64,000 nucleotides of DNA from the NCBI GenBank assembly GCA_018613055.1, contig JAGGQZ010000018.1, positions 43,251 to 107,250 on the forward strand, read 5' to 3'. The stretch is from Chryseobacterium sp. ISL-80. GTDB lineage: Bacteria > Bacillota > Bacilli > Bacillales > Cytobacillaceae. Made by a program: the position numbers and the translations under genes. The notes below the pieces were generated by a model that ran no database searches, had not been told where the DNA came from, and saw nothing but the letters and a program-made list of their open reading frames with translations. This document shows, piece after piece, positions 52,551 through 61,979 of this stretch (positions are counted from its first letter, which is position 1; each line of letters starts with the position of its first letter).

Positions 52551-53252
52551 CTATTTCAGTCCTTCAATATAATGATAGGTTTGCGGAGCTGCTTCCTTCA
52601 ACAAACGTGCAGGCATCCCGCCAATATAGTACATAGCAAAGCATTCGGCAAAATATTCCTCCGGATAATCCAGGAAATACGCCCTGCCGGGAAAAAGCAG
52701 GCGGCTCTCTTGTTTCCATATCGTCAGGAACCTTTCTTCCTCCCTGATTCCGTCATAGACATGCCGGTCGAGTGAATGTGCCAGCTCGTGCAATTCAAGA
52801 TTGACCGACCCGTGCCCCTTTCCCTTCTCACTGCTTCCAATTTTAACAAGAACAACTCTGGATCCTCCAATTCCCGGAACCTGGTCCCATGTCCGTTTAG
52901 ATGTGTAGCCCCGCGGAATGACCCCCTTTAAGTGACTGGCCGTAGGATTATCAGTGAGGTTGCCTTCAAATAATCGAACTTTAATATTTTGATTGATTGC
53001 TTTCTTGATCATGGATTCTGGCAAAAGGGTGAGACGCCCGATAATCTTCGCTGCTTCCACTTGATCGAAGTCATCCTCAGGAAGTACCACCAGGTTTCCT
53101 GCCAGACTGGCTTTTTCAGGAGCCAAAGATTCATACAGTAAAGATTGTTTAGGGTATTCAAAAAGAAAAATGCCATCCATATTGGCATTAGAGCTTCCTA
53201 GAAGTGTGAAGGAAAGAATGATAACCACGAATATTTGAAAAACTTTTCGCAT
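52551..53252 (-). CDS. Secreted lethal-factor-like (ATLF) zincin
   Basis: A 233-residue exported protein (signal peptide 1-24). The C-terminal half carries a zinc-peptidase site HELAH (155-159) followed by a glutamate in YPEEYFAECFAMY (Glu199 or Glu203), the arrangement of the anthrax lethal factor / Pro-Pro endopeptidase (M34-like, ATLF) family. The preceding strand GSRVVLVKIGSS and the KGKGHGSVNLELHELAHSLD context support this. Such single-domain proteins are found in many Bacillus; substrates are mostly unknown, with Pro-rich surface proteins in known PPEPs. No toxin partner genes are nearby, so a housekeeping surface role is likely. Single gene with no obvious terminator. Confidence 0.75.
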   Translation of the reverse strand: MRKVFQIFVVIILSFTLLGSSNANMDGIFLFEYPKQSLLYESLAPEKASLAGNLVVLPEDDFDQVEAAKIIGRLTLLPESMIKKAINQNIKVRLFEGNLTDNPTASHLKGVIPRGYTSKRTWDQVPGIGGSRVVLVKIGSSEKGKGHGSVNLELHELAHSLDRHVYDGIREEERFLTIWKQESRLLFPGRAYFLDYPEEYFAECFAMYYIGGMPARLLKEAAPQTYHYIEGLK

Positions 53253-53538
53253 GCATTATCCCCTTTCCCGAAGAGTTTTTTCTGGACGAAAAACAATAAA
53301 TGTGGATAACGATAGAGTGAGGGATTTCTCATTAGTAATCTATTAAAATTATAACATATGTTCGCTTGCCTGCTGGCTGAGAAATTCAGGAAACATACTA
53401 TTGCTGTGGATTTTCTCTATAAAAGGGAAGAGGTTATACTTATGTTTAAGTTTTGGTAGTTTGTCAGCGGATTAAAAAGTTTGAATGAGAGATTTTGTTA
53501 GCGGAAAAATCCATTATTTATCGTTAAAAAACAAAAAG

Positions 53539-53563
53539 ACTCATCCGTGCAGAATGGATGAGT
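53539..53563 (-). terminator. Terminator of the telA-like gene
   Basis: ACTCATCC / GGATGAGT stem with a 9-nt loop followed by CTTTTTGTTTTTT on the minus strand, 15 nt past the stop. The remaining part of 53253-53538 is AT-rich and shows no gene. Confidence 0.8.
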
Positions 53564-53578
53564 ATGCCACTGGATTGA

Positions 53579-54676
53579 TCAATGTGGTGGTCCTATTGTT
53601 TGTTGCAGTTTCACCAGACGCTCTTTGCTTTTTTCTCCCAACCGTTTATTTTCCTCTTCGAGCGACCTGGTTTCCTGCATACCTTTCATAATAATATGAT
53701 AACATTCTTCAATCATCTCGATTGTAATGCTCGGCATATCCAAAACTGCGGGAACTTCCCTGCTTTGCCCATTGATGTTCTTGCTCTTCACGAAGACTAT
53801 CCTGTTCGTCCTTTTGCCCAGCTCTTTCAAGGAATCGGCAAGCAACTTCTGTCTTTTCGCAGCGATGATCTGGATCAATCCATCCTTAAAAATAGGAATG
53901 GTGCTAACGAATGCCGAGTTCATCTTGGCAGCCAGCCTGTCGTTTCCGCTCTGCAGCATCTTTATTTGAGGTGCCGCTTGCAATGCAACCATTTTAGCCA
54001 TTTCAAGGTCATGAATTCTTTGCTCAAGAGCTTCTACCGCATTGCTCCATGGGTCAACTTCCATTGAGACCATAAGATCACCATTCGTAACAGGTTGTTC
54101 CAGTCTCATCTCTTCGCTTGCTTTCCATTCATTGAGCCTCATTTCGGCAGCGACTATATATTTTTCAAGCGTCAAGTAATGTTGGTAATTTTGTTCAAGC
54201 AACTTCTCCAGCCTAGTCGACCTTTCTGCCATTTCTCTTTTGCATTTGACGATCTTCACATATATTTGATCTATTTCGTTGCCAATCAACTGATACTTAC
54301 TCATTAATCTATCCATTACATTCCCAGTTTTCTTGAATAGTCTGCTAAACAATCCGACTGCTGTTTTTTCAAAATCCTTCCTGTCAAAGCGGTCCATAAC
54401 TTTCCCCAGCTGGTTGAGTATGTGCCCATAATCCGCTTGGTTATCCTTCAAAATAAAATCAAGAAGCTGATCAGAGAAACGGGAAACCTCAACAGCAGGT
54501 TCCATTCCAAATTCAAGAATTTTGATAAGATCCTGCTCATCAATGCTCCTGGCCAGATGCTGGACCTCCTGTTCTTTTAACAACGCCTGCTTTAATTTTG
54601 ACACCTTTGCATCGTTCCACTTCCCTGGGGAACGATCCGAATAAGGGCTTACATTTTGATCATTGATCGGAAACAT
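53579..54676 (-). CDS. TelA/YceH-like toxic-anion resistance protein
   Basis: A ~366-residue helical protein of the TelA (toxic anion resistance) family: long coiled-coil helices (LLEQNYQHYLTLEKYIVAAE), ALEQRIHDLEMAKMVALQAAPQ and the strongly conserved MNSAFVSTIPIFKDGLIQII region. The start is the ATG at 54676 or TTG one codon before; AAGGAG lies inside the stop region of the upstream frame. It follows a frameshifted YceG-like gene, the usual partner in B. subtilis yceG-yceH. Its link to tellurite is by name; phage, colicin and oxidant resistance are also reported for the family. Confidence 0.85.
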   Translation of the reverse strand: MFPINDQNVSPYSDRSPGKWNDAKVSKLKQALLKEQEVQHLARSIDEQDLIKILEFGMEPAVEVSRFSDQLLDFILKDNQADYGHILNQLGKVMDRFDRKDFEKTAVGLFSRLFKKTGNVMDRLMSKYQLIGNEIDQIYVKIVKCKREMAERSTRLEKLLEQNYQHYLTLEKYIVAAEMRLNEWKASEEMRLEQPVTNGDLMVSMEVDPWSNAVEALEQRIHDLEMAKMVALQAAPQIKMLQSGNDRLAAKMNSAFVSTIPIFKDGLIQIIAAKRQKLLADSLKELGKRTNRIVFVKSKNINGQSREVPAVLDMPSITIEMIEECYHIIMKGMQETRSLEEENKRLGEKSKERLVKLQQTIGPPH

Positions 54677-54680
54677 CAAC

Positions 54681-55328
54681 CTAATCACTCCTTAGACTTT
54701 TGAATAGTCCTTGAACAATGATTTTTTGCAAGACAGAAGGTTCCTTTAGTTCCTGTTCAAATACTACGTCCTCAAGCCAATGGGTAACAAAGACTCTCTT
54801 TTCAATGAATTTTTCAATATCGCTGTGGCCTGCAGGATTATAAATGATCAAATCTGTGCCTAACTGGTTCAATAACAGCAGCAGGGCTGCGTCTGGCCTG
54901 GTAATGGTTCCATTCAGCTCGTTATTGTAAATGATCACCTTCGGCACTTCCTGGGAAAAATCGAACTTCTGCAGCATTTTCAATATGCCTTCCGGTATCT
55001 GCATTGACTGTGTAAACAAATAGACCCTGATATCATCTACTTTCTCATTGTTTTGAGGCTTCAGCCCCGGATCGGCACAAATCCTCCTGATTGCTGATGC
55101 GATAGCTGTTTGTAGCCATTCGGGCATGTGATGGTATTTCCAATAGTGTGCGCCGGCCATCTTTTTCGGGTCAAGCAGTCCGTCTCTGTCGAGAGCCTTG
55201 TGATAATGAAACCGAAAATCACTATTGGCCCCTGTGGAAAATGGGAGCGTTTTAACGAGTAGTGCATTCTCCTGGAGAACAAGCCGATGAAAGCTTCCAA
55301 TACTCTCTCCGCTTATTGCTGACCCCAT
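54681..55328 (-). pseudogene. YceG-like protein, C-terminal part (frameshifted)
   Basis: The frame gives 215 residues; the likely join is near 55283-55295. Residues from LVLQENALLVKTLPFSTGAN onward fit the middle/C-terminal part of YceG-like proteins (KMAGAHYWKYHHMPEWLQ, LRSD end). The first dozen residues (MGSAISGESIGSF) are out-of-frame sequence. It overlaps the N-terminal frame by 77 nt with a one-base offset. Dropping one T from CTTTCA (around 55285-55295) would read EYWKLHRLVLQENALLVKT across the join. No ribosome site is evident before its ATG. This may be a mutation or a sequencing error. Confidence 0.75.
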
Positions 55329-56316
55329 TGATTTTAGCGAACAGCGCAGGAACCCTAACCGTTTTATCTTTCATCTCAAAATATGGCCTCACCATCGCCT
55401 TTTCCTCTGCTACCAGGAACAATTCTTCGTAAGTTGTTTTCAGAGTGATAACCGAAGGTACATAGTCTCTCAACTGCCATCTTTTATACAATAATCTTCC
55501 AGCATCCGTCAGAATGTTTTCGATTTCTTTTGAAGCCTGATACGCTACTGTAGCGCTGTTATTTCTATGTTCAGTCGGAAACCTTTCTGGATCTTGCTTT
55601 TCGGGATATTCATGCAAAAAGCAGCGGAATCCCTCCTGTGCAGCCATTTCAAGGGCGTCGTTTCCTGCCGGTGTGAATGATATGACATCACAGCCTATTT
55701 CCAGCAAAAGGAACAGTAAGTACTGGTGGCTTTTTGTGTAATTTCCATACCAAAGAAAAGCTGGCATCTTCTTTTCTGGATCTGCCTTTCCCAAATGTTG
55801 GCCAAGTTGGCCGAGGGTCCAGCCAAGGACATCGTCAAGGATATTAACGGAACTTTCGCCCGCCAGTCCCACGTCTTCATTTTTACTATATAGATTGAGC
55901 ATTTCCATCAGTGCGAGTTTTACTTGGCGGTTGATGATGGGATGATCGGACTTCAGCAGCAAATCCTTTTCTTCGAGGATTAAGACAATGTCTTTTATTG
56001 AAACATTTCTTTTTTGGCAGGTGGAAACTGCTTTTTGTATTGTCAGCATACGGGCAGCTTCCAATCTGCTGACTACTATCTCCTCGCTTAGCAATATCAG
56101 GTCATGGGAGTGAACATAATCATATAACTGGTTATAATATTCATCTTCATCATGCGGAATACCTGTGAAACTGGCTGCAACCTGCCCTATATGTATGAAA
56201 TTGCCATCTTTTTTAAAAGACGGCCGCTCATGTGCTGGAGTTTTTAACATAGACAACCAGTTCCCGTCTGTTAAAGGTAATGCATGCTTCACTATATGAT
56301 ACTCTGATGAATACAT
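55252..56316 (-). pseudogene. YceG-like protein, N-terminal part (frameshifted)
   Basis: A 354-residue frame from the ATG at 56316 (GGGATG 7 nt upstream). It matches the N-terminal two thirds of YceG-like proteins (B. subtilis YceG is ~537 residues): SVNILDDVLGWTLGQLGQHL, KMPAFLWYGNYTKSHQYLLF and the VPALFAKINGV strand, after which the frame runs into LSSACSPGECTTR and stops at 55252. Combined with the next frame the length is ~540, as expected for one protein. YceG is described as a tellurium-resistance-associated or 'biosynthetic module' component; function is not established. Downstream is telA-like. Confidence 0.75.
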
Positions 56317-56522
56317 AGAATCACATCCCACTGAACAAAAAATCGTTACTAGTCGCTGCCAAGCTATCTGATTCCATTATAATGGAAAAACCAACTGCAA
56401 ACCTCTACTACCTTTACGTGCAGGTTCTAAAAATGTTTCACGGATCAGGAATATGTCTGATTTTCACTTTCAAAGCCGTCCCTGCATATAGATAAATACT
56501 TCAATCTGGAAGGGTGACGCAC

Positions 56523-56783
56523 ATGCGCTTCTTATATAAGAGACAGCCTATTGGCGAGCTGGAAGAGGAATTATCCCAGGTCTGGCAGGCTATGTCTTCT
56601 GGCTGGCTGGTATTATTTGATCTGTTATTCTATTCGTTCATTCTCACCCTCCTGCTCATGCCACTAACATTCACGTTAACCAGGATAACCGGCACATTCA
56701 TCATTATCTATTCTTCACTTGCCTGCTTATTCCTGTTGATTAGGAAGGCAGCGAAAGAAAAGGATGTAACTCAAATAAAGTGA
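56523..56783 (+). CDS. Small membrane protein, 86 aa
   Basis: An 86-residue protein from the ATG at 56523 (AAGGG 8 nt upstream). A charged N-terminus (RFLYKRQPIGELEEELSQVW) precedes two membrane helices (~28-52 and ~58-76) and a Lys/Glu tail (RKAAKEKDVTQIK). No family recognised. Single plus-strand gene convergent with terC; a degenerate 52-bp-type hairpin unit follows it. Confidence 0.65.
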   Translation: MRFLYKRQPIGELEEELSQVWQAMSSGWLVLFDLLFYSFILTLLLMPLTFTLTRITGTFIIIYSSLACLFLLIRKAAKEKDVTQIK

Positions 56784-56796
56784 GTTTGCTATATCT

Positions 56797-56860
56797 CTGT
56801 CCATCATGAACCTGATTACGGACACTTTTGCTTGCCGTTTGGATTTCTGTCCATCAAAAG
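56797..56860. repeat. Degenerate copy of the 52-bp hairpin unit
   Basis: CTGTCCatca (56797) and again CTGTCCatca (56847), 50 nt apart, with GTCC...GGACAC arms around a 14-nt loop. It resembles one and a quarter units of the arrays at 15.0 and 30.8 kb and lies at a gene end. Confidence 0.5.
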
Positions 56861-56861
56861 A

Positions 56862-56883
56862 GGAACAGACATGCATCTGTTCC
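56862..56883. terminator. Terminator between the 86-aa gene and terC
   Basis: Perfect GGAACAGA / TCTGTTCC stem with a 6-nt loop just past the terC stop. Confidence 0.7.
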
Positions 56884-56893
56884 CTGACTCGTT

Positions 56894-57682
56894 TTATTGG
56901 ACATTCTTTTGCTGCTCCGTTTCTGCAGCTTTTTTCTTGTTCGTGTAGTGAACTACAAAGGTTGCTATGAAGGTGATTAGCAGCAGAATAAAGAAATGTG
57001 CATGTTCGATATGAAGACCGAAAACACCGGCCAGCATTTTTGCAGATATGATAAAAATGAGGATATATGCTGTTGTCTCAAGTTCAGGGATCCGTTCAAT
57101 CAATCTGATGAAGATTCCTGCAACTCCCCGCATCATCAGAACACCCAGCATCCCGCCAAGCAGCAATACCCAAACTTCCTCACTGATCCCCAGTGCTGCC
57201 AGGACGCTATCCACGGAAAAAGCAATATCCATCAATTCCACTGCGGCAACCGTGCCCCAGAATGTCCCGAACATTCGGATCAGAAGCCCACTTTTATTAA
57301 TTTCAGGAATTTCTCCGTTTTCCGGGATCTCTCCTTTTTTCTTTTCCATAAAGTATTTAGTCGCCAGCCAGGCAAGATAGCCGGCGCCAAGAACCTTAAC
57401 CCACCAGAATTCAATAAGGTATACACCGATTCCGATGGCAATGAACCTGAACGCATAGGCGCCCAGCAATCCATAGAACAACGCCCTTTTCCTCTGTTTT
57501 TCAGGCAAATGCTTTACCATTACAGCCAAGACTAAAGCATTATCAGCAGATAAAAGTCCTTCAAGGATGATGAGAGTCCCGATCAGCCCCCAGCTAACTG
57601 GATCCGTTAATACCTCGATCCACATATCCCAATTGAAAAATTGGGCATAAGTATCAACAAAACCTTGTATGATGTCCGCCAT
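56894..57682 (-). CDS. TerC family membrane protein
   Basis: A 262-residue integral membrane protein from the ATG at 57682 (GGGAGG ~10 nt upstream). Seven to eight helices; LLSADNALVLAVMVKHLP with its Asp/Asn, and SVDSVLAALG with two Asp, are the TerC signature thought to bind Mn(II) or other cations. TerC proteins load manganese on exported proteins in Bacillus. The TelA/YceG pair close by recalls the B. subtilis yceC-H region, where yceF is TerC-like. Confidence 0.9.
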   Translation of the reverse strand: MADIIQGFVDTYAQFFNWDMWIEVLTDPVSWGLIGTLIILEGLLSADNALVLAVMVKHLPEKQRKRALFYGLLGAYAFRFIAIGIGVYLIEFWWVKVLGAGYLAWLATKYFMEKKKGEIPENGEIPEINKSGLLIRMFGTFWGTVAAVELMDIAFSVDSVLAALGISEEVWVLLLGGMLGVLMMRGVAGIFIRLIERIPELETTAYILIFIISAKMLAGVFGLHIEHAHFFILLLITFIATFVVHYTNKKKAAETEQQKNVQ

Positions 57683-57729
57683 TCTAGATGTTCCTCCCAT
57701 TTTTCAGCTCTAGGTCCATGTATAGAAAA

Positions 57730-57747
57730 ACCCAGCATCAGCCGGGT
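57730..57747 (-). terminator. Terminator of ypjP
   Basis: ACCCGGC / GCTGGGT stem with TTTTTCTAT on the minus strand, between ypjP and terC. Confidence 0.75.
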
Positions 57748-57844
57748 CTTTACTAAAAACATATTTCGTTTTTCTTAATTTAAGTCCTATTTCAGCCAAA
57801 AAAATGAGAAGCATTTAATCACAGTGCCTGCGGGCAGATTTGAT

Positions 57845-58426
57845 TCAACTTTTCCATTTTGGAGGAGTGTTTTTCGCCCAGAAGATTCTTCCCAGCTCAT
57901 AATGAGTCTGGAACTCGTCATGATAGGTATGGTAATGGAAGTTAAACCAGTGACCATCCTTTGGCGGCTGGTCCCTTCTGACATGGAAGCGGATAATGTC
58001 CTTGCCATTGTCTCCAATTATATGAAAGATCTTTTCTGACTCGCCACCGCCAGGCATTTCGGTAATCTGCAGTGTATTGAGTTTTTCACCGGGATATTGC
58101 ACAGCTACCATTTCAATTGCCTTTTCAATGTTCGGCAAGATTGTCTGCCTGAATTCATCCTCAATCACTGGGCCAATTTTTCCACCGAATTTCTCGAAGG
58201 ACTGAAGTTCAGCTTCCCTCATCGCCCTGTCAATGAACCGGTTCCGCTCCACATCTTCATCAAAACTGTCATCAAGGGAATCAAGGTAAGCCGTTTCAGC
58301 GGCAGTCGATCTATCTGATCTTTCAGCTGTAGTTGTCAGGAACCCATTCACCTGGGCAGGAGAGACCATCCCAAAGGTAACAATCGATATCATGACAACT
58401 AACGATTTACGGAGCCATGCAGGCAT
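57845..58426 (-). CDS. ypjP: YpjP family secreted protein
   Basis: A 193-residue protein from the ATG at 58426 (AAGGA upstream). MPAWLRKSLVVMISIVTFGM followed by VSPAQ is the signal peptide typical of YpjP. The mature part has an acidic stretch, EAELQSFEKFGGKIGPVIED and a terminal HYHTYHDEFQTHYELG segment that is His/Tyr-rich and conserved. In B. subtilis it lies by thyB; here it is 5 kb away. Function unknown. Confidence 0.85.
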   Translation of the reverse strand: MPAWLRKSLVVMISIVTFGMVSPAQVNGFLTTTAERSDRSTAAETAYLDSLDDSFDEDVERNRFIDRAMREAELQSFEKFGGKIGPVIEDEFRQTILPNIEKAIEMVAVQYPGEKLNTLQITEMPGGGESEKIFHIIGDNGKDIIRFHVRRDQPPKDGHWFNFHYHTYHDEFQTHYELGRIFWAKNTPPKWKS

Positions 58427-58665
58427 TTGGATCACATCCTTATGTAAATAGGAAGAATTATTAACTGTTAAAATAAAAATCTATCAGCATTGTTAAAATA
58501 TGATTTAATGCAGCCTGTCCTGGTAAAAATAATATCAGTACGTTGGTTTAATATCATTATAACTTGTTTATACGTATATGTGGGCGATGGGTTTCAGATT
58601 TTTCAAAAATGGTTATAAGGAAATATTAGAGGCTTGTTTATTGAGTTAAAAAGGGGGTCAAAAAT

Positions 58666-58737
58666 ATGGAGTGGATCACTATAGCTGTCAGTTTGTTTAT
58701 GCTAGCTTATTTTGTTTATTTAGCCATTGCTGATTGA
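58666..58737 (+). CDS. Single-helix membrane micropeptide, 23 aa
   Basis: ATG at 58666 with GGGGG eight nt upstream encodes MEWITIAVSLFMLAYFVYLA then IAD, ending in TGA. The product is a single membrane helix with one acidic residue at each end. It occupies the otherwise empty 58436-58784 interval. Size recalls KdpF/CydX-type accessory peptides but no partner gene adjoins. Real coding status needs proof. Confidence 0.45.
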   Translation: MEWITIAVSLFMLAYFVYLAIAD

Positions 58738-58784
58738 GCCGTGGAGTTTTTGTGGACGGACAGTAAAAATCCATTTATTGTCCG

Positions 58785-59591
58785 TCACTCAAGCCAAATA
58801 GGCCCTTCACATCCACCATCTTTTGCTATGATTCCAAAGTGGAACTTTGCTGATTTCCTGACGATTACTTTGAAACCGTACTCTTCAAATCTCCTGCTCC
58901 TGAAATGATCTTTGAGAATAATCCTCTTCCTGGCAACGCGCTTTGCCTGATCCATCAGTTCATCCGAAAGTCCCTCATAAACAGCAAAATTCGTTAAGCT
59001 CCTGATTCCATCCGACTCAAGGATCGACTCATCAAACATTGGATCAAAGTAAACACAATCGATGCTGTTGTCTTCCATTTCTTTTAAGATATCCAGTGAA
59101 TAACCTTTAATTACATGAATCCTTTCCATCGCCCTGTTGATCAGTTCATTGCCAGAATCCCACATACGCAGGCCTCTCTTCACTAAATAGGAAAGCTCCT
59201 GCCTTGCCTCTATTCCAGTTACAGAACCTTTTTCACCGACGACAAAACTGGCCACGATACTATCCGAACCAAGACCAAGAGAACAATCAAGGAAGCTCAT
59301 CCCCTCATGCAATTGTGCTGCGTCTATAAGAGGATCTCTTTCCCCGTTCATAAGTCTTTTAATGCGAAACATCGCTGAATTGGGATGAAAAAAGAAAGGC
59401 TCTGTCTCCCCGAACGGAAATAGCTCCAGTCTTTCCTTTCCAACTACCAGGCAGTCATCCTTTATCTGTTCCTGGAGCTTTGAAACCGATCTTTTCTTTC
59501 TTGGAATAAACTCCGTTTCAAACTCGGCCGCAATTGCTTTTGCCTGGGCAGTCATATGTTCATCCGTCCTGCCCGCTGTTGTCACAAACAC
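58785..59591 (-). CDS. RsmJ-like SAM methyltransferase (YpiP-like)
   Basis: A 268-residue class-I methyltransferase from the GTG at 59591 (AGGAGG 8 nt upstream); the longer frame runs into the upstream terminator. Motif I is LDCSLGLGSDSIVA and motif IV is VYFDPMFDES, which resembles the DPMF motif of RsmJ-type enzymes acting on 16S rRNA m2G. The N-terminal TTAGRTDEHMTAQAKAIAAE and PHRPKLRV-type KLQEQIKDDCLVVGKERLEL blocks fit the YpiP group. Target not established. Confidence 0.8.
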   Translation of the reverse strand: MFVTTAGRTDEHMTAQAKAIAAEFETEFIPRKKRSVSKLQEQIKDDCLVVGKERLELFPFGETEPFFFHPNSAMFRIKRLMNGERDPLIDAAQLHEGMSFLDCSLGLGSDSIVASFVVGEKGSVTGIEARQELSYLVKRGLRMWDSGNELINRAMERIHVIKGYSLDILKEMEDNSIDCVYFDPMFDESILESDGIRSLTNFAVYEGLSDELMDQAKRVARKRIILKDHFRSRRFEEYGFKVIVRKSAKFHFGIIAKDGGCEGPIWLE

Positions 59592-59620
59592 AACAAACAC
59601 CTCCTGGCTTAAAAAAAGAA

Positions 59621-59644
59621 AAAGGACGTCATTTGACATCCTTT
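59621..59644 (-). terminator. Terminator of the bacilliredoxin gene
   Basis: AAAGGAtGTC / GACgTCCTTT stem with an AAAT loop followed by TTCTTTTTTT on the minus strand. Confidence 0.8.
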
Positions 59645-59750
59645 CCCGATTGGCAAATCTGATTTCACATGGATTTTACCCCATCGTAAAAGATTACGAT
59701 TGCAACTAAAAGCCGACCCGTGCATTTTGCGGGATATCCCGCAAATAATT

Positions 59751-60185
59751 TTAGCAGTTAGCTTCGAACGAAGCAGTTAAGTTCTCCATGATCGCTTCCA
59801 TTGGCTGGCCTTCGATATCATGACGAGGAATGAAGTGAACCACTTCTTTTCCCTTCAACAATGCCATAGATGGTGAAGAAGGCTCAAGGTCTGTAAAATA
59901 TTCACGCATTTTTGCAGTCGCTTCCTTATCCTGCCCTGCAAAAACCGTGACAAAATGATCGGGCTTCTTTTCGCTTCTTAAAATTGCCTGTGTTGCTGAT
60001 GGACGGGCAAGACCTGCCGCACAGCCACATACAGAGTTAACAACGACCAAAGTGGTACCTTCCGCACTTTCCATGAAATCTTCTACTTCATCTGCAGTAA
60101 GCAATTCTTTGAAACCTGCGCGAGTCAGTTCTTCACGCATCGGCTTGACCATTTGCCTCATATATTCTTCATATGCCATTGACAT
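59751..60185 (-). CDS. yphP: Bacilliredoxin (BrxA/BrxB, YphP)
   Basis: A 144-residue thioredoxin-fold protein from the ATG at 60185 (GGAGGG 7 nt upstream; length equals B. subtilis YphP). The active site is Cys53-Gly-Cys55 (NSVCGCAAGLARP). It removes bacillithiol from S-bacillithiolated proteins; the spacing CGC and the ARP segment separate it from ordinary thioredoxins. It lies 82 nt downstream of ilvD in the same direction, matching the yphP-ilvD order. Confidence 0.9.
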   Translation of the reverse strand: MSMAYEEYMRQMVKPMREELTRAGFKELLTADEVEDFMESAEGTTLVVVNSVCGCAAGLARPSATQAILRSEKKPDHFVTVFAGQDKEATAKMREYFTDLEPSSPSMALLKGKEVVHFIPRHDIEGQPMEAIMENLTASFEANC

Positions 60186-60266
60186 AAATATTCCCTCCCA
60201 AACATTGGTTTGCAGTGTTAGCATACTATATTATTTGGGCCAAACGCAATAAAAGAACGCCACAGT

Positions 60267-61979
60267 CTAGGAATGAACGGGCTCCTGTACTTTTTCCCCT
60301 TCAAAAAGGTCCGTTACAGCTCCTTTGGAAGAACAGGAAACAAGTCGAGCATATTTAGCCAGAGTCCCTCTCGATGGCAGTGCCGGCGGTGTCCAGTTCT
60401 GTTTGCGGGCAGCAAGTTCTTCATCACTCAGCGCCACTGATAACACTTTTTGTTCACTATCAATCGTAATCATGTCTCCGTTTTGTATCAAGGCAATCGG
60501 GCCGCCAACCTGGGCTTCAGGAGCTATATGGCCAATGACAAGGCCGTGGCTTCCTCCAGAAAACCTTCCGTCTGTAAGCAAGGCCACACTTTCTCCCAGG
60601 CCCTTTCCAACAAGGATGGCTGATAATGACAGCATTTCAGGCATGCCCGGTCCGCCTTTTGGCCCCTCATAACGAATGACCAATACATCACCGGCAACGA
60701 TTTCATCGGACATCACTGCCTTTGATGCTGATTCTTCATCGTCAAATACCTTTGCTGGACCTGTCATACTTTTCACTTTCAGGCCAGAAACCTTTGCTAC
60801 TGCTCCGTCCGGGGCAAGATTCCCTTTGATGACCACTAGCGGCCCATTTTCTCTGAAAGGCTGATCAACCGGCCGGATTACTTTTTGGCCCGGATTCAAG
60901 TCCGGGAATTCCTGAAGGTTCTCTGCGATTGTTTTGCCAGTAACCGTTAGACAATCTCCATGAAGCATTCCTTCTTTTAAAAGCATCTTCATGACAGCTG
61001 GGACTCCTCCTGCTTCGAAAAGATCCTGCATGACGTATTGCCCGCTTGGTTTCAGGTCTGCCAGGTGAGGGACTTTTTCCTGAATCCTATTAAAATCTTC
61101 AAGGGTAAGGTCAACTTCAGCCGCATTGGCGATTGCCATCAAATGGAGCACCGCATTTGTGGACCCGCCAAGTGCCATTACCACGGTAATCGCGTTCTCA
61201 AAAGCTTCTTTTGTTAAAATCTGTCTTGGACGGATATCCTTTTCAAGCATCTGATAAACCACTTCCCCGGCCTTAAAGCAATCATCCCGCTTCTCATCCG
61301 TTTCAGCTGGATGGGATGAACTGCCCGGCAAGCTCATTCCGAGTGCTTCAATCGCGCTGGCCATCGTGTTGGCTGTATACATCCCTCCGCACGAACCCGA
61401 ACCCGGACAAGCATGACACTCAATTTTGTGCAGCTGTCCATCGCCGATGGCGCCTTTATTATACTGGCCAACCCCTTCGAACGCAGATACTATATCAATA
61501 TCCTTGACATCCAGTTTTCCAGGCTTGATTGTCCCTCCATATACAAAAACTGAGGGAAGATCCATCCTTGCGATCGCCATCATACAGCCTGGCATATTTT
61601 TATCACAGCCGCCAATTGCGACAAATCCATCAAGGCTTTCTCCCTGGACTACTGTTTCAATAGAATCAGCAATCAAGTCGCGGCTCGGCAGGGAATAGCG
61701 CATCCCTTCCGTTCCCATCGAGATACCGTCGGACACAGTGATTGTATTGAAAATCAGAGGAGCACCACCCGCTGCTCTCGCTCCCTCTTTCGCTTTAACA
61801 GCCAGCTTATCGATATGTATATTACACGGAGTAACCTCGCTCCAGGTACTTGCAATTCCGATCATCGGCTTTTTAAAATCCTCATCATTGAAGCCAACTG
61901 CACGAAGCATCGCTCTGTTTGGTGCCTTCCTGGCATCATCACTGAAAACATGACTTTTAATTCTTAAATCTTTTCCCAT
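60267..61979 (-). CDS. ilvD: Dihydroxy-acid dehydratase
   Basis: A 570-residue Fe-S dehydratase of branched-chain amino-acid synthesis. Cluster motifs are [11 protein letters not shown] and [19 protein letters not shown] (Cys ligands), and [15 protein letters not shown] and [12 protein letters not shown]-type [16 protein letters not shown] carry the Mg/substrate residues. Length is usual. CodY-type control is expected from the family but I could not identify a good box upstream. Ribosome site GGGAGG. Confidence 0.95.
   Translation of the reverse strand: MGKDLRIKSHVFSDDARKAPNRAMLRAVGFNDEDFKKPMIGIASTWSEVTPCNIHIDKLAVKAKEGARAAGGAPLIFNTITVSDGISMGTEGMRYSLPSRDLIADSIETVVQGESLDGFVAIGGCDKNMPGCMMAIARMDLPSVFVYGGTIKPGKLDVKDIDIVSAFEGVGQYNKGAIGDGQLHKIECHACPGSGSCGGMYTANTMASAIEALGMSLPGSSSHPAETDEKRDDCFKAGEVVYQMLEKDIRPRQILTKEAFENAITVVMALGGSTNAVLHLMAIANAAEVDLTLEDFNRIQEKVPHLADLKPSGQYVMQDLFEAGGVPAVMKMLLKEGMLHGDCLTVTGKTIAENLQEFPDLNPGQKVIRPVDQPFRENGPLVVIKGNLAPDGAVAKVSGLKVKSMTGPAKVFDDEESASKAVMSDEIVAGDVLVIRYEGPKGGPGMPEMLSLSAILVGKGLGESVALLTDGRFSGGSHGLVIGHIAPEAQVGGPIALIQNGDMITIDSEQKVLSVALSDEELAARKQNWTPPALPSRGTLAKYARLVSCSSKGAVTDLFEGEKVQEPVHS

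Noticed and set aside
52551-53252. Anthrax-type toxin gene
   Set aside because: Only the small zincin domain is present, without receptor-binding or translocation parts; not a toxin by itself.
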